Origin: Halobiforma nitratireducens JCM 10879
Lineage (GTDB): Archaea > Halobacteriota > Halobacteria > Halobacteriales > Natrialbaceae
Assembly (NCBI RefSeq): GCF_000337895.1
Contig: NZ_AOMA01000067.1
Span: 1 to 58,953, forward strand
DNA: 58,953 nucleotides
Direction of reading: 5' to 3'
The notes beneath the pieces were generated by a model. That model saw only the letters and a list, made by a program, of their open reading frames with translations. It had not been told where the DNA came from and ran no database searches. Both the position numbers and the translations under genes were made by a program. How positions within the stretch are numbered: the first letter of the stretch is position 1; every line of letters starts with the position of its first letter. Positions 45,114-53,069 of this stretch are shown here, one piece after another.

Positions 45114-45797
45114 TCACAGGACCCGCTCGAGCATCTCGAGTGACGACAGTTCGTACGTCGGCCGGTGTTCCGACGACCGCTCGCGATCGCCCGCGACCAG
45201 CGCCGAGTCGATCCCCATCGCGTTCGCGCCGGCGACGTCGGCGTGGGGCGAGTCGCCGACGTGGATCGCCATCGCAGGGGTCGCTTCGAGGGCTCCGAGC
45301 GCCCGCTCGAATGGCTCGGCGTTGGGCTTCGGGTAGATTCCGGCGCTCGGCTCGGTGAAAACGCGAACGTCGAAGGCGTCCTCGATGCCGAGCGCCCGCA
45401 GCTTTCGCGTCTGGGTGGCCCGGCCGCCGTTGGTGATCAGCCCCACGTCGCCGCGGTCGGCCGCGTCCTCGAGGGCCGCTTTCGCACCCGGCCGGAAGCG
45501 AACCGCGGTGGGATCGCGCAACTCGAGGTAGGCGTCCGCGAGCCGCGAGGCGATCGCGTTTCGAGTGCCGAGTTCGACGTTACTGTGGCTCGCGACTTCG
45601 TCGAACAACTGCTCGAAGAACTCGCGATCCGTTTCGGTCGTCGGCATCGCCGGAATCGCCGCCCGCAGATCCGCCGGCGTACAGAACGTCGGGATACCGG
45701 TCCGGTCGAACGCGGACTCGAGCAACGTCGCGTCGTCCTGCGTAGACTCACACAGGGTGTTGTCGAGGTCGAAACAGATCGCGTCGTAGGCGGCCAT
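45114..45797 (-). CDS. HAD-superfamily hydrolase
   Basis: 227 residues. Motif I ICFDLDNTLCEST (nucleophile Asp9, Asp11), motif II LITNGG and motif IV HVGDSPHADVAGANAMG are visible, with a helical cap after motif I. Such enzymes dephosphorylate small metabolites (phosphoglycolate or sugar phosphates). No neighbour narrows the substrate. Confidence 0.9.
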   Translation of the reverse strand: MAAYDAICFDLDNTLCESTQDDATLLESAFDRTGIPTFCTPADLRAAIPAMPTTETDREFFEQLFDEVASHSNVELGTRNAIASRLADAYLELRDPTAVRFRPGAKAALEDAADRGDVGLITNGGRATQTRKLRALGIEDAFDVRVFTEPSAGIYPKPNAEPFERALGALEATPAMAIHVGDSPHADVAGANAMGIDSALVAGDRERSSEHRPTYELSSLEMLERVL

Positions 45798-45961
45798 CTA
45801 CGATCCGTACGGGCGTGAGCGCCCTCAACGTTTCGCCGGGAGATGCACGCTTTGCACGCCCGCTGTAAGGACCGAAAGCACCGCCGCCTGGCCTGGACGC
45901 GGCAAGCTGTATCTCGTTCGACATCATCGGAAGTTATTGTACCGGAGTCGGTTGTCGGCGT

Positions 45962-46852
45962 ATGGACGTCGTCAAGCGAGTACACATCGTCCCCGTCGGC
46001 TTCGAGTACGACCGCATCCTCGAGCCCGTACGGAGCCAGCGGGCTGACCTCGTCTACCTGCTCGAGGGTGGACCCGAAGGAAGCGACGGCGACGAAGCCG
46101 ATCACGACAAGCGTCGATCCGATACCGCGACCGACTCACAGCTCACCAGTCCCCGTGCGGAGTATCACGACGAGTTACGCGCCGAACTCGAGCAGTTCGT
46201 CCCCGAGGTCCGGACCCGGCGCTGTGACCTGGGGGACGTGTACGCCGTCCTCGGGGCAGTCACGACGATCGCGTCGAACCACGCCGGCGACGACGTCTAC
46301 GTCAACGTCTCGAGCGCGGGCACGATCGCTGCGATCGGCGCGACGATCGCGTGTATGGACGTCTCGACGGACGCCCGGGCCTACTACGTCCAGCCGTCGG
46401 AGTACGCCCACGACGGGACGACGGAACCGGCCTCCGTCGGTATCGAACGGACCGAACCGATCCCGACCTATCCCATCGAGTCCCCGACTCGGGATCAGGT
46501 CGCTATCATGGAGTTCCTCCGCGAGCCGTCGGCCTGGGACGGGTTCGACGACATCCGAACCGCGCCGCCGAAGAAGAAAGACCTCATCGAGTACGCCAGG
46601 GATCGCGGCCTCTCGTTTATGGCCGATCGTCGTTCCCCCGCGGACCGGAGCGGCGAGGACAAGGGCGCGTTCCGCGTTCTCGATACCCACGTGCTCGAGC
46701 CGCTGGTCGAGGACGGGTACGTGACGGTCGAATCGGTCGGTCGGCGACGTGTCGTCGAACTCACCGAGCAGGGTGAAAACGCCTACCGAGCGTTCAAACA
46801 CAAACTCGACGGCGGCGACGCGGACGGTGGTGGATCGAGCGATCGGAGCTAG
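45962..46852 (+). CDS. HFX_2341-type regulator: CARF-like domain plus HTH
   Basis: 296 residues. The N-terminal domain begins VKRVHIVPVGFEYDRILEPV, a Rossmann-like strand-turn, and has the helix-strand GAVTTIASNHAGDDVYVNVSSAGTIAAIGATIACM that resembles CARF ligand-binding domains. The C-terminal part (about 175-285) is winged-helix: IMEFLREPSAWDGFDDIRTAPPKKKDLIEYA, then FRVLDTHVLEPLVEDGYVTVESVGRRRVVELTEQG. I recall this family as DUF6293/HFX_2341. It is solitary, with no CRISPR near. It probably senses a nucleotide and controls transcription. Confidence 0.8.
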   Translation: MDVVKRVHIVPVGFEYDRILEPVRSQRADLVYLLEGGPEGSDGDEADHDKRRSDTATDSQLTSPRAEYHDELRAELEQFVPEVRTRRCDLGDVYAVLGAVTTIASNHAGDDVYVNVSSAGTIAAIGATIACMDVSTDARAYYVQPSEYAHDGTTEPASVGIERTEPIPTYPIESPTRDQVAIMEFLREPSAWDGFDDIRTAPPKKKDLIEYARDRGLSFMADRRSPADRSGEDKGAFRVLDTHVLEPLVEDGYVTVESVGRRRVVELTEQGENAYRAFKHKLDGGDADGGGSSDRS

Positions 46853-46929
46853 TATCGCCACTGTAGCGAGCGAAAGCGGGGAACGCGGTTTCAGCGGCAG
46901 TCGAACTGGAGGGCCGAAACGGTTCCGAC

Positions 46930-46980
46930 GGAACGACAGCAGGCAGCGAGCAGCGGGCAGCGAGCAGCAGGCAGCGGGCA
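46930..46980. repeat. GCAGCG-type tandem repeat
   Basis: GCAGGCAGCGAGCAGCGGGC followed by further near-copies of the 7-base unit, about seven in a row, within a 190-base intergenic gap. It is simple-sequence DNA and not part of a convincing gene. Confidence 0.6.
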
Positions 46981-47045
46981 GAGCCGACGCGGGGGCACAC
47001 GTCGGCGGTCAGCGAAGGCCCGTCGGTAATCGAGCGGACGACCGT

Positions 47046-47663
47046 TCAGCGCACCTCTTCTACCGCGGCGTACAGGGTCGTCCCCAGCCGCGCGAGCTCG
47101 AGGTCCGCCTCGAGTCGGTCGATGTGGGCCTGGAGGGCCTCTTCGAGTGTCGACGCCTCGATGTCGTCTCGATCCTCGAGATCCTCGGGATGGCCCGCGA
47201 GGCCGTCGACTCGCGCAAGCAGGTCCGGCGCGGCGTCGGCGAGATAGGAGCCGGGCAGCTCCGGCCGAGGCCGACCGCTCTCGCAGGCAGTGCGGATCTC
47301 GTGGGCGACGACGAGACGGCGACGTAACGTCCGGGTCTCGTCCGGATCGGCCGGCGGGGAGAGGGTTGTTGCCAGCACCTCCTCCGCGCCGACGATCGGA
47401 TCGCGACCGACGCCGAACGCGTCGGACAGGTCACGGACGCCGATCGTCGGTCCGTCCGTTCGGCGGCTCGCGAGTCGGACGGCGGCCAGCACGGTTGCTC
47501 CGCGGCCGAACCGATCGATCGCCGGTTCGCCCGCACGCTCGAGGGCTGCTCGAGCGACCGCCGTCGCGGACTCGACTCCGAACCGACGTGCGGCGTCTTC
47601 GATCGTCGGCCCAGCGGTTTCGTGACTCGTCTCTGATTCGGTTTCGGAGCGGCATCGAGCCAT
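47046..47663 (-). CDS. Hypothetical protein, possibly cyclin/TFB-like fold
   Basis: 205 residues. The part FGRGATVLAAVRLASRRTDGPTIGVRDLSDAFGVGRDPIVGAEEVL resembles the cyclin-like repeats of transcription factor B (helix, AxxLAxR, GxP(T/R)xxxxLxxxxGV, then a helix). However, no zinc ribbon is present, so a role as a TFB is unlikely. The second half is acidic helical with a possible coiled coil. Divergent from aroB' across a region with a 9-bp inverted pair, so it may regulate itself or that gene. Confidence 0.55.
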   Translation of the reverse strand: MARCRSETESETSHETAGPTIEDAARRFGVESATAVARAALERAGEPAIDRFGRGATVLAAVRLASRRTDGPTIGVRDLSDAFGVGRDPIVGAEEVLATTLSPPADPDETRTLRRRLVVAHEIRTACESGRPRPELPGSYLADAAPDLLARVDGLAGHPEDLEDRDDIEASTLEEALQAHIDRLEADLELARLGTTLYAAVEEVR

Positions 47664-47704
47664 ACTCGTGGATACGAGCCATCAGATATTATGCACTTCT
47701 ACAA

Positions 47705-47745
47705 AAGTATCAAAACTATCCATACTATTCGTACTATTGATACTT
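47705..47745. promoter_or_regulatory. Inverted AAGTATCAA/TTGATACTT pair
   Basis: AAGTATCAA at 47705-47713 and its exact reverse complement TTGATACTT at 47737-47745, 32 bases centre to centre (about three turns). It lies in AT-rich DNA between divergent genes (47663 minus, 47892 plus), just beyond the ATAATA box of the minus gene. It is a candidate binding site for a dimeric regulator. Confidence 0.5.
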
Positions 47746-47891
47746 AGGCTACTATCGTCCGTACTGCACTTTCGGCTCCGATCGGACAGTGTGGACTGGA
47801 GTGTCGGTAGCAGTGACGAGGGTCGTCGGATCGAACGGCCGGTGCTGCCCGATCCGCCACGTTCAAGCCGGTTCCCTTCGACCGTCGAGTC

Positions 47892-49085
47892 ATGACGCGA
47901 TCTGTCTGGGTCAAAGCCGACGACACCGTCGGCGACTGGGACGACCGCCGGGCGCGGATCACGGCCGCGCTCGAGGCGGGTGCCGACTGGGTACTGGTCG
48001 ACGAACACGACGTCGAGCGCGTGCGGGAACTCGGCGACATCGGCGTCGCCGCGTTCCGGACCGACGGTGACCTCACTCTCGTCGACGACGCCGAGAGCGA
48101 GGTCGACGACATCGATGCGGTCGACGCGGAGCCCGATGCCGTCGTCGTCGGCAAGGACGGTGAAGGCGATGCGACGATCGACCTCCCCGAAGACTTCTCC
48201 GGTTCGGCTGACCTCTCGACGCTCCGGCGGGACGGGGACCAGGAACGGGGTGCCTACGTTCGCATCCTCGGCAAGGAGTACGAGGAGTTCGCCGAAGCCG
48301 CCGCCGACGAGGCCGAGCACACGATCGTCGTCGGCGAGGACTGGACGATCATCCCCCTCGAGAACCTGATCGCTCGCATCGGCGAGGAGACGAACCTCGT
48401 CGCTGGCGTCACCAGCGCCGAGGAGGCCAGGACGGCGTTCGAGACTCTCGAAATCGGGGCCGATTCCGTCCTGCTGGACTCGGCCGATCCCGACGAGATC
48501 CGCAAGACCGTCGAGGTTCGCGACGAGGCAGACCGGGAGACCCTCGAACTGGAGTACGCCGAGGTACTCGACGTGGAACGCGTCGGCAGCGCCGATCGAG
48601 TCTGTGTCGACACCGGGAGCCTACTGGACCACGACGAGGGAATGCTGGTCGGCTCGATGGCCCGTGGGCTGGTCTTCGTTCACGCCGAAACCGCGGAGTC
48701 GCCGTACGTCGCCTCTCGTCCGTTCCGGGTCAACGCGGGCGCGGTCCACGCCTACGTCCGTACCCCCGACGGAGGGACGAAGTACCTCTCGGAACTGCAA
48801 AGCGGCGACGAGGTCCAGGTCGTTGACACCGACGGCCACACCCGAGAAGCGATCGTCGGCCGTGTCAAAATCGAGAAACGCCCGATGTTCCGCGTCGCCC
48901 TCGAAACCGACGACGGCGACCGCGTCGAGACGCTGTTACAGAACGCCGAAACGATCAAGGTCCCGACGGCCGACGGCCGGACGGCCGTCACGGACCTCGA
49001 GGCAGGCGACGAACTCCTGCTGTACTACGAGGATACGGCACGTCACTTCGGCGAGGCTGTCGAAGAGAGTATTATCGAGAAGTAA
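47892..49085 (+). CDS. aroB': 3-dehydroquinate synthase II
   Basis: 397 residues, the archaeal AroB' family that cyclises 2-amino-3,7-dideoxy-D-threo-hept-6-ulosonate to 3-dehydroquinate with NAD+. Signatures include SVWVKADDTVGDWDDRRARI at the start, IVVGEDWTIIPLENLIAR, LLDHDEGMLVGSMARGLVFVHAETAESPYVASRPFRVNAGAVHAYV and GRVKIEKRPMFRV. It feeds aromatic amino-acid synthesis. The partner ADH synthase gene is not in the window. Confidence 0.95.
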   Translation: MTRSVWVKADDTVGDWDDRRARITAALEAGADWVLVDEHDVERVRELGDIGVAAFRTDGDLTLVDDAESEVDDIDAVDAEPDAVVVGKDGEGDATIDLPEDFSGSADLSTLRRDGDQERGAYVRILGKEYEEFAEAAADEAEHTIVVGEDWTIIPLENLIARIGEETNLVAGVTSAEEARTAFETLEIGADSVLLDSADPDEIRKTVEVRDEADRETLELEYAEVLDVERVGSADRVCVDTGSLLDHDEGMLVGSMARGLVFVHAETAESPYVASRPFRVNAGAVHAYVRTPDGGTKYLSELQSGDEVQVVDTDGHTREAIVGRVKIEKRPMFRVALETDDGDRVETLLQNAETIKVPTADGRTAVTDLEAGDELLLYYEDTARHFGEAVEESIIEK

Positions 49086-49212
49086 ACGCTCGACTCGCTT
49101 CGCTGCTGTCTTCCATCCTCGAGATTCGAGACGAGCGCCATCGTGCTCCCTCACTACTCAAAACGGCGGTCTGTTAGACGAAGAGACACATGTTGCTGCG
49201 TAATATGAAACA

Positions 49213-49239
49213 TCTACAGTAATTTAGTCTCCCTGTAGA
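49213..49239. promoter_or_regulatory. TCTACAG/CTGTAGA inverted pair
   Basis: TCTACAG (49213-49219) and CTGTAGA (49233-49239) are exact reverse complements, 20 bases centre to centre (two turns). They lie 42 bases before the start of the RnfC-like gene in AT-rich DNA. It is a candidate operator, or a weak hairpin. Confidence 0.45.
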
Positions 49240-49280
49240 CAAAACCTATTGTAGTCCATGTGGTGCGAGCACATGGAACA

Positions 49281-50510
49281 ATGAGCGTCCCGAAAGAGCA
49301 GGTACGGCAGTTCGAAGTACCGGAGTTCGCGGTCACTCTGCGTAACGCGGGCGTGGCTGGTGCAGGCGGCGCAGGGTTCCCATCGTACGCCAAGTGGGAC
49401 CGTCTCGAGGAGGTCGACGCGCTCCTGGTCAACCACCAGGAGAGCGAGCCGAACTACTACATGGACAAGTGGCTGGGTCGCGAGCGAACCGACGAATTGG
49501 TCGCGTTATTCGATGGACTGCTCGAGTCGGCACTCGATCGGATCGTCGTCGCCACCAAAGAGACCGACCGCCAAGAGTGGGTCGAACCGCTCGAGGAGGC
49601 GACCGACGCGACGGTCTACGAGCCAGCGGCCCTTCCGGTTGACGAAGACGACACGGGCGTCGTCGTGGCCTACACCGACGACAGGTACGAGTACGGGATG
49701 GAAAGCGTGCTGATGCGGCTCGTCGCTGGCGTCGTGATGGAGGGCGAGGAGTTGCCGATGGACCACGGCTGGATCGTCCAGAACACCGAAACGCTTTGGA
49801 ACGTCTTCCAGGCGTTGACCGACGGGGACCCGATGACCCGGAAGTTCGTCCACGTCGACGGGCGGGTCCCCCAACATCGGTTTCTCGAGGTGCCGGTGGG
49901 AACGCCGGCGACCGAACTCCTCGCGGCAGCGGGCCGAACGGACGGACTGGATTCGAACGAGGTACTGCTGGATGGCGGTCCGGGCTGGTGCTTCGAGATC
50001 GACCGCGAACCGGACCGGTTCGGCGTTCGCAAGCGAACGAACTGCCTGCTGGTGATGGAAGAGTCGGTCGTCGCGGAGAACCGTCTCGGCGGCGGCCGCG
50101 TCAACGTCCTGGCACCGGCCGCCTGGAAGGAGTCGACACAGGAGACCGAGCCGACGGAGACTCTCCGGCCCGACTACGTCGAACTCCCTCGGATCACGAA
50201 CCCGGCACTCGAGGGGATCGTGACGCCGAGCGAACCGATCGTCCGGCCCGACGACGAGGTCGAAACCGGCGAGATGGTCGCTCGGCCCGGCGAGGGGATC
50301 AGTATCGCCCAGCACGCACCAGTCGACGGGACGGTCTCCGAGATCGACGGTGGAACGATTCGTCTCGACGCGTCCGGACGCGAAGCGACGGCTGCAGCCG
50401 ACGAACACCGGATCTACTGGACCTGGTGTGGCGACTGTGGTCGGTACCTGCCGGAGCCACAGCTCACGGCGCTCGATACGGACACGTTCGTCTGTGCTCG
50501 GTGCAGATGA
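49281..50510 (+). CDS. RnfC/NuoF-like protein with C-terminal zinc ribbon
   Basis: 409 residues from ATG 49281 (a GTG at 49260 is also in frame). The NADH/FMN loop GVAGAGGAGFPSYAKW is followed by LLVNHQESEPNYYMDKWL, as in RnfC, PduS and complex-I 51-kDa homologues. An SLBB-like segment with VEVPVGTP (actual text LEVPVGTPATELLAA) follows, and a lipoyl-like HAPVDGTVSEIDGGTIRL. The 4Fe-4S cysteine sets of RnfC are missing. The C-terminus is a zinc-ribbon-like CGDCGRYLP...CARC. No other Rnf gene is present. It may be an NADH-oxidising module for another complex. Confidence 0.8.
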   Translation: MSVPKEQVRQFEVPEFAVTLRNAGVAGAGGAGFPSYAKWDRLEEVDALLVNHQESEPNYYMDKWLGRERTDELVALFDGLLESALDRIVVATKETDRQEWVEPLEEATDATVYEPAALPVDEDDTGVVVAYTDDRYEYGMESVLMRLVAGVVMEGEELPMDHGWIVQNTETLWNVFQALTDGDPMTRKFVHVDGRVPQHRFLEVPVGTPATELLAAAGRTDGLDSNEVLLDGGPGWCFEIDREPDRFGVRKRTNCLLVMEESVVAENRLGGGRVNVLAPAAWKESTQETEPTETLRPDYVELPRITNPALEGIVTPSEPIVRPDDEVETGEMVARPGEGISIAQHAPVDGTVSEIDGGTIRLDASGREATAAADEHRIYWTWCGDCGRYLPEPQLTALDTDTFVCARCR

Positions 50511-50533
50511 CGTGACAGGGAATCGGTTTCGGC

Positions 50534-50707
50534 CTACCGCGGACACGTCGACAGATCGCTCGCCCGACAGCGGACCCAGGCCGACGCGTTCCGTCGATCA
50601 CAGATCACCAGCCCGTCTTCGTCTTCGTAACACACGTGCCGATCGAAGTCGGTCTCGAGCGGGCGCTCCCGCGCTCGAGGCTGTTCGTCGTCGTTTTGCG
50701 TTCTCAT
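50534..50707 (-). CDS. Small haloarchaeal protein (57 residues)
   Basis: This short frame has a clear haloarchaeal pattern: DFDRHVCYEDEDGLVICDRRNASAWVRCRASD. I recall the CDRxNxxAWIxSD core from small haloarchaeal proteins of unknown function (DUF7331-like, uncertain). It is convergent with the RnfC-like gene, 23 bases away. Four cysteines could bind metal, but their spacing is irregular. Confidence 0.65.
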   Translation of the reverse strand: MRTQNDDEQPRARERPLETDFDRHVCYEDEDGLVICDRRNASAWVRCRASDLSTCPR

Positions 50708-50899
50708 ACTGGACTCTCACCGACGAGGCGACTCCTCACGGCCCGTCAAAACTGGCGAGCGCGGATAAACGCTCCGCGAGGACAGTACTAGGGTGGTTAT
50801 ATGTCGCGGCTGGTGGTCACACGGCACATTGCTGGTCGGCCGAGTTCGAAAACGAACGCAGATAGCGAGGAGTTGCTCGACGCCGTCCGGTCGGTCCGG

Positions 50900-51340
50900 T
50901 CAATCCGATCGCGTCCCGACCGGTTCTTCCTCGTCTTCCGTCTCGTCGTCCGGGTGCTCGAGGCGGGTCGTACACCAGTGACAGAACTCGAGGTCCTCGT
51001 CGAGTTCCTTCCCACACTGGGGGCAGGTCGGCCCTTCGGTCGCGTCGGTGGTGTCCGGCGGGAACCCAAGCGCCCGGAACGTCGCGTCGATCGCCGCAAA
51101 CAGGACGATAAACGAGAGGGCGAACTGCCCGATCGTGTCTGTTTCCTGCGTGGCGGCTTCCATACCCTCGGTTATCGATTCCGCCGCAAGGAGCTGGTCG
51201 GTGGGAAGAAAGATCACGATCGCCGAGAGATACAGGCCGGCGAACACGAGCGCTCGAGCCCAGTCCCGAAGAACAGCGTGACCCGCCCCGGGGAAGAGGA
51301 TCGAGAGCCCGCCTGCGGCGAGCGCGCGAAGCCATGTCAT
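50900..51340 (-). CDS. Membrane protein with C-terminal zinc ribbon
   Basis: 146 residues from ATG 51340; the longer frame upstream is not gene-like. Hydrophobic segments occupy about 4-25, 28-46 and 68-88, followed by a zinc ribbon CPQCGKELDEDLEFCHWC (about 105-122) and an acidic tail. This layout is common in haloarchaeal DUF7575-like membrane proteins. Function unknown. Confidence 0.75.
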   Translation of the reverse strand: MTWLRALAAGGLSILFPGAGHAVLRDWARALVFAGLYLSAIVIFLPTDQLLAAESITEGMEAATQETDTIGQFALSFIVLFAAIDATFRALGFPPDTTDATEGPTCPQCGKELDEDLEFCHWCTTRLEHPDDETEDEEEPVGTRSD

Positions 51341-51558
51341 CTTCGTATCCCATCCTAGGAGAGGCGACGGGTTAACATTCCGATTCCTCGCCGCGGTCGC
51401 GAGATCGGTCCCACGTTCGTTTCGACCGCTCTCGTCCAGTCTCGGCTCGGGGAGGCGGTACCAGTCGTCACTCGAGTCGGACACGTGGCTGCCGTACGTC
51501 AGACGCACGTCAGAAAATGATCCCCCGTACTTTTCTATCGGAACGGTGGAGGCGGCGT

Positions 51559-51855
51559 ATGGAACGGGGTATCCCACCGAGTATCGCCGTCGTCCGCGAG
51601 GTCGCAGCGCGCGAGGAGACCGAGCCGACGGAACTACAGCCGCCGTTGCACACCGTCGTCGATACGGACGCTCTCGATGCGCTCTTCCTGACCGACGGGC
51701 GGCCTCGAACAGGATCGAGGCTGGCACCGGAGTCGGACCTCTCGGTCGAGTTTACCTACCTCGAGTATCGAGTTCGGGTCGGTGACTGTGGAACGGTTCG
51801 AGTGACCGACGAGACCGAGCGAGACGGGTTTTCGCGGTCGGCCGGCGAGAACTAG
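51559..51855 (+). CDS. HalOD1 output-domain protein
   Basis: 98 residues from ATG 51559. PPSIAVVREVAAREETEPTELQPPLHTVVDTDALDALF is the HalOD1 signature. The second half (LSVEFTYLEYRVRVGDCGTVRV) is the short beta sheet. HalOD1 occurs alone or fused to response regulators in haloarchaea and is thought to be a signalling output module. Confidence 0.85.
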   Translation: MERGIPPSIAVVREVAAREETEPTELQPPLHTVVDTDALDALFLTDGRPRTGSRLAPESDLSVEFTYLEYRVRVGDCGTVRVTDETERDGFSRSAGEN

Positions 51856-51969
51856 TACTCGTCTTCGGCGGCAGTGGCGAGCTCTCACGCGCCGTCCCGT
51901 CCGAACACGAGCGCCCAGACAGTTGCGGAGACGGACCGTGAACCTCGCTCGGGACCGTTCCTGGATCGC

Positions 51970-52449
51970 TCACCGCGTGGATCGATCGAGAAACTCGTCG
52001 ACGTCGTCGGACTCCTGTTCCTTGGCGAACTCGAGGTACGGCTCGAGCCATTCTCCACGTTCGGTGAGCGTTACCGCCCCCGTATCGGCATTGAACGTGA
52101 CGAGGTCGTAGTCGGCTAACTTCGGCAGGCTCGCGTGGACGAGAGACGTGCGAGTGTGCCGTTTCATCTCCTCGGTGAGCAAGTCCGAGGTGGTTTCGTT
52201 TTCCCACGCGGTGAGTTGCGCGGTGAGTTCGGAGAGCGGGACGGTCCCACCGCGCTCGTACAGCAGATACAGCAGAAAGCGATCGCGTCGGTCCGCGAGA
52301 AGCCCGAAGACGACACCTGGCGTGAGCGTCACGTCTTCGCCTGCGTCTGCGTCGGGATCGAGGTCGGCGTCCGCGGTCGACTCCGGACGGCGATCGGCCT
52401 CGTTTTCGTCCCCGTCGTTCCGATCAGTTCCCCCGTTATCCTCCGGCAT
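51970..52449 (-). CDS. Winged-helix protein (DUF7344-like)
   Basis: 159 residues. After an acidic disordered N-terminus (1-45) comes a winged helix: VVFGLLADRRDRFLLYLLYERGGTVPLSELTAQLTAWENE, TRTSLVHASLPKLADYDLVTFNADTGAVTLTERG. Many haloarchaeal regulators have this fold (DUF7344-like). It probably binds DNA. Targets are unknown. Confidence 0.8.
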   Translation of the reverse strand: MPEDNGGTDRNDGDENEADRRPESTADADLDPDADAGEDVTLTPGVVFGLLADRRDRFLLYLLYERGGTVPLSELTAQLTAWENETTSDLLTEEMKRHTRTSLVHASLPKLADYDLVTFNADTGAVTLTERGEWLEPYLEFAKEQESDDVDEFLDRSTR

Positions 52450-52662
52450 TGTTCACATGTACCAGCGTCGCCGGGATAACCGTTTGGATAACGACAGGTT
52501 TCGAACCACTACAGTGCTCATTTTCCGGCCGTCAGGTGGAGAAACAACGATTCTGTCGAGTCCGATCGATCCGGACTGATACGTACTATGCCACATTGTT
52601 CGAGATAACCGGGACGCCGCTACCGGTGCGATGGGTCGGGGACGGAGAGTACGACGAACCCC

Positions 52663-52977
52663 TCAGTCACAGGTACTGGGTTCGGGCTTCGGCGTGAGGA
52701 CGACCAACGCCGTGCTCTCCTCGAGCGCGTACGGCGAGACCGTTCGGTCGCCGTCGAATCGGACGAGATCGCCCGACTCGAGGTCGTAGGTCTCCCCGTC
52801 GAGGTCGAGGGCGACATCGCCGGACAGCACGTGAAAGAGGACGGTCGATTCGGGGTGACGATGCTCCGGGACCCGTTGCTCGGCCTCGAGTTCGAGCCGG
52901 ACCGTCCGAGGATCGTTTTCGAAGGCTACCGCGTGGGGCGTCTCGGTCAGCGACTCGAGGGACGTACGTTCCGGCAT
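52663..52977 (-). CDS. Cupin-domain protein
   Basis: 104 residues from ATG 52977. One conserved barrel: VRLELEAEQRVPEHRHPESTVLFHVLSGDVALDLDGETYDLESGDLVRFDGDR. Metal ligands HRHPE (two His, Glu) and a later His position occupied by Val suggest a partial metal site. Single-domain cupins have varied roles; no neighbour decides this one. Confidence 0.83.
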   Translation of the reverse strand: MPERTSLESLTETPHAVAFENDPRTVRLELEAEQRVPEHRHPESTVLFHVLSGDVALDLDGETYDLESGDLVRFDGDRTVSPYALEESTALVVLTPKPEPSTCD

Positions 52978-53069
52978 GAGAGACACGTCTCCGCTCGGAT
53001 ACTTGTAGCTACGGCAGGCTCCAGACGTGCGGGAAACAAAGCGACCCAACGGCCGCGAGTCGACGGCGA

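Noticed and set aside
46930..46980. GCAGCG-type repeat as a CRISPR or regulatory array
   Set aside because: Units are 7 bases with no spacers; it is a simple-sequence repeat.
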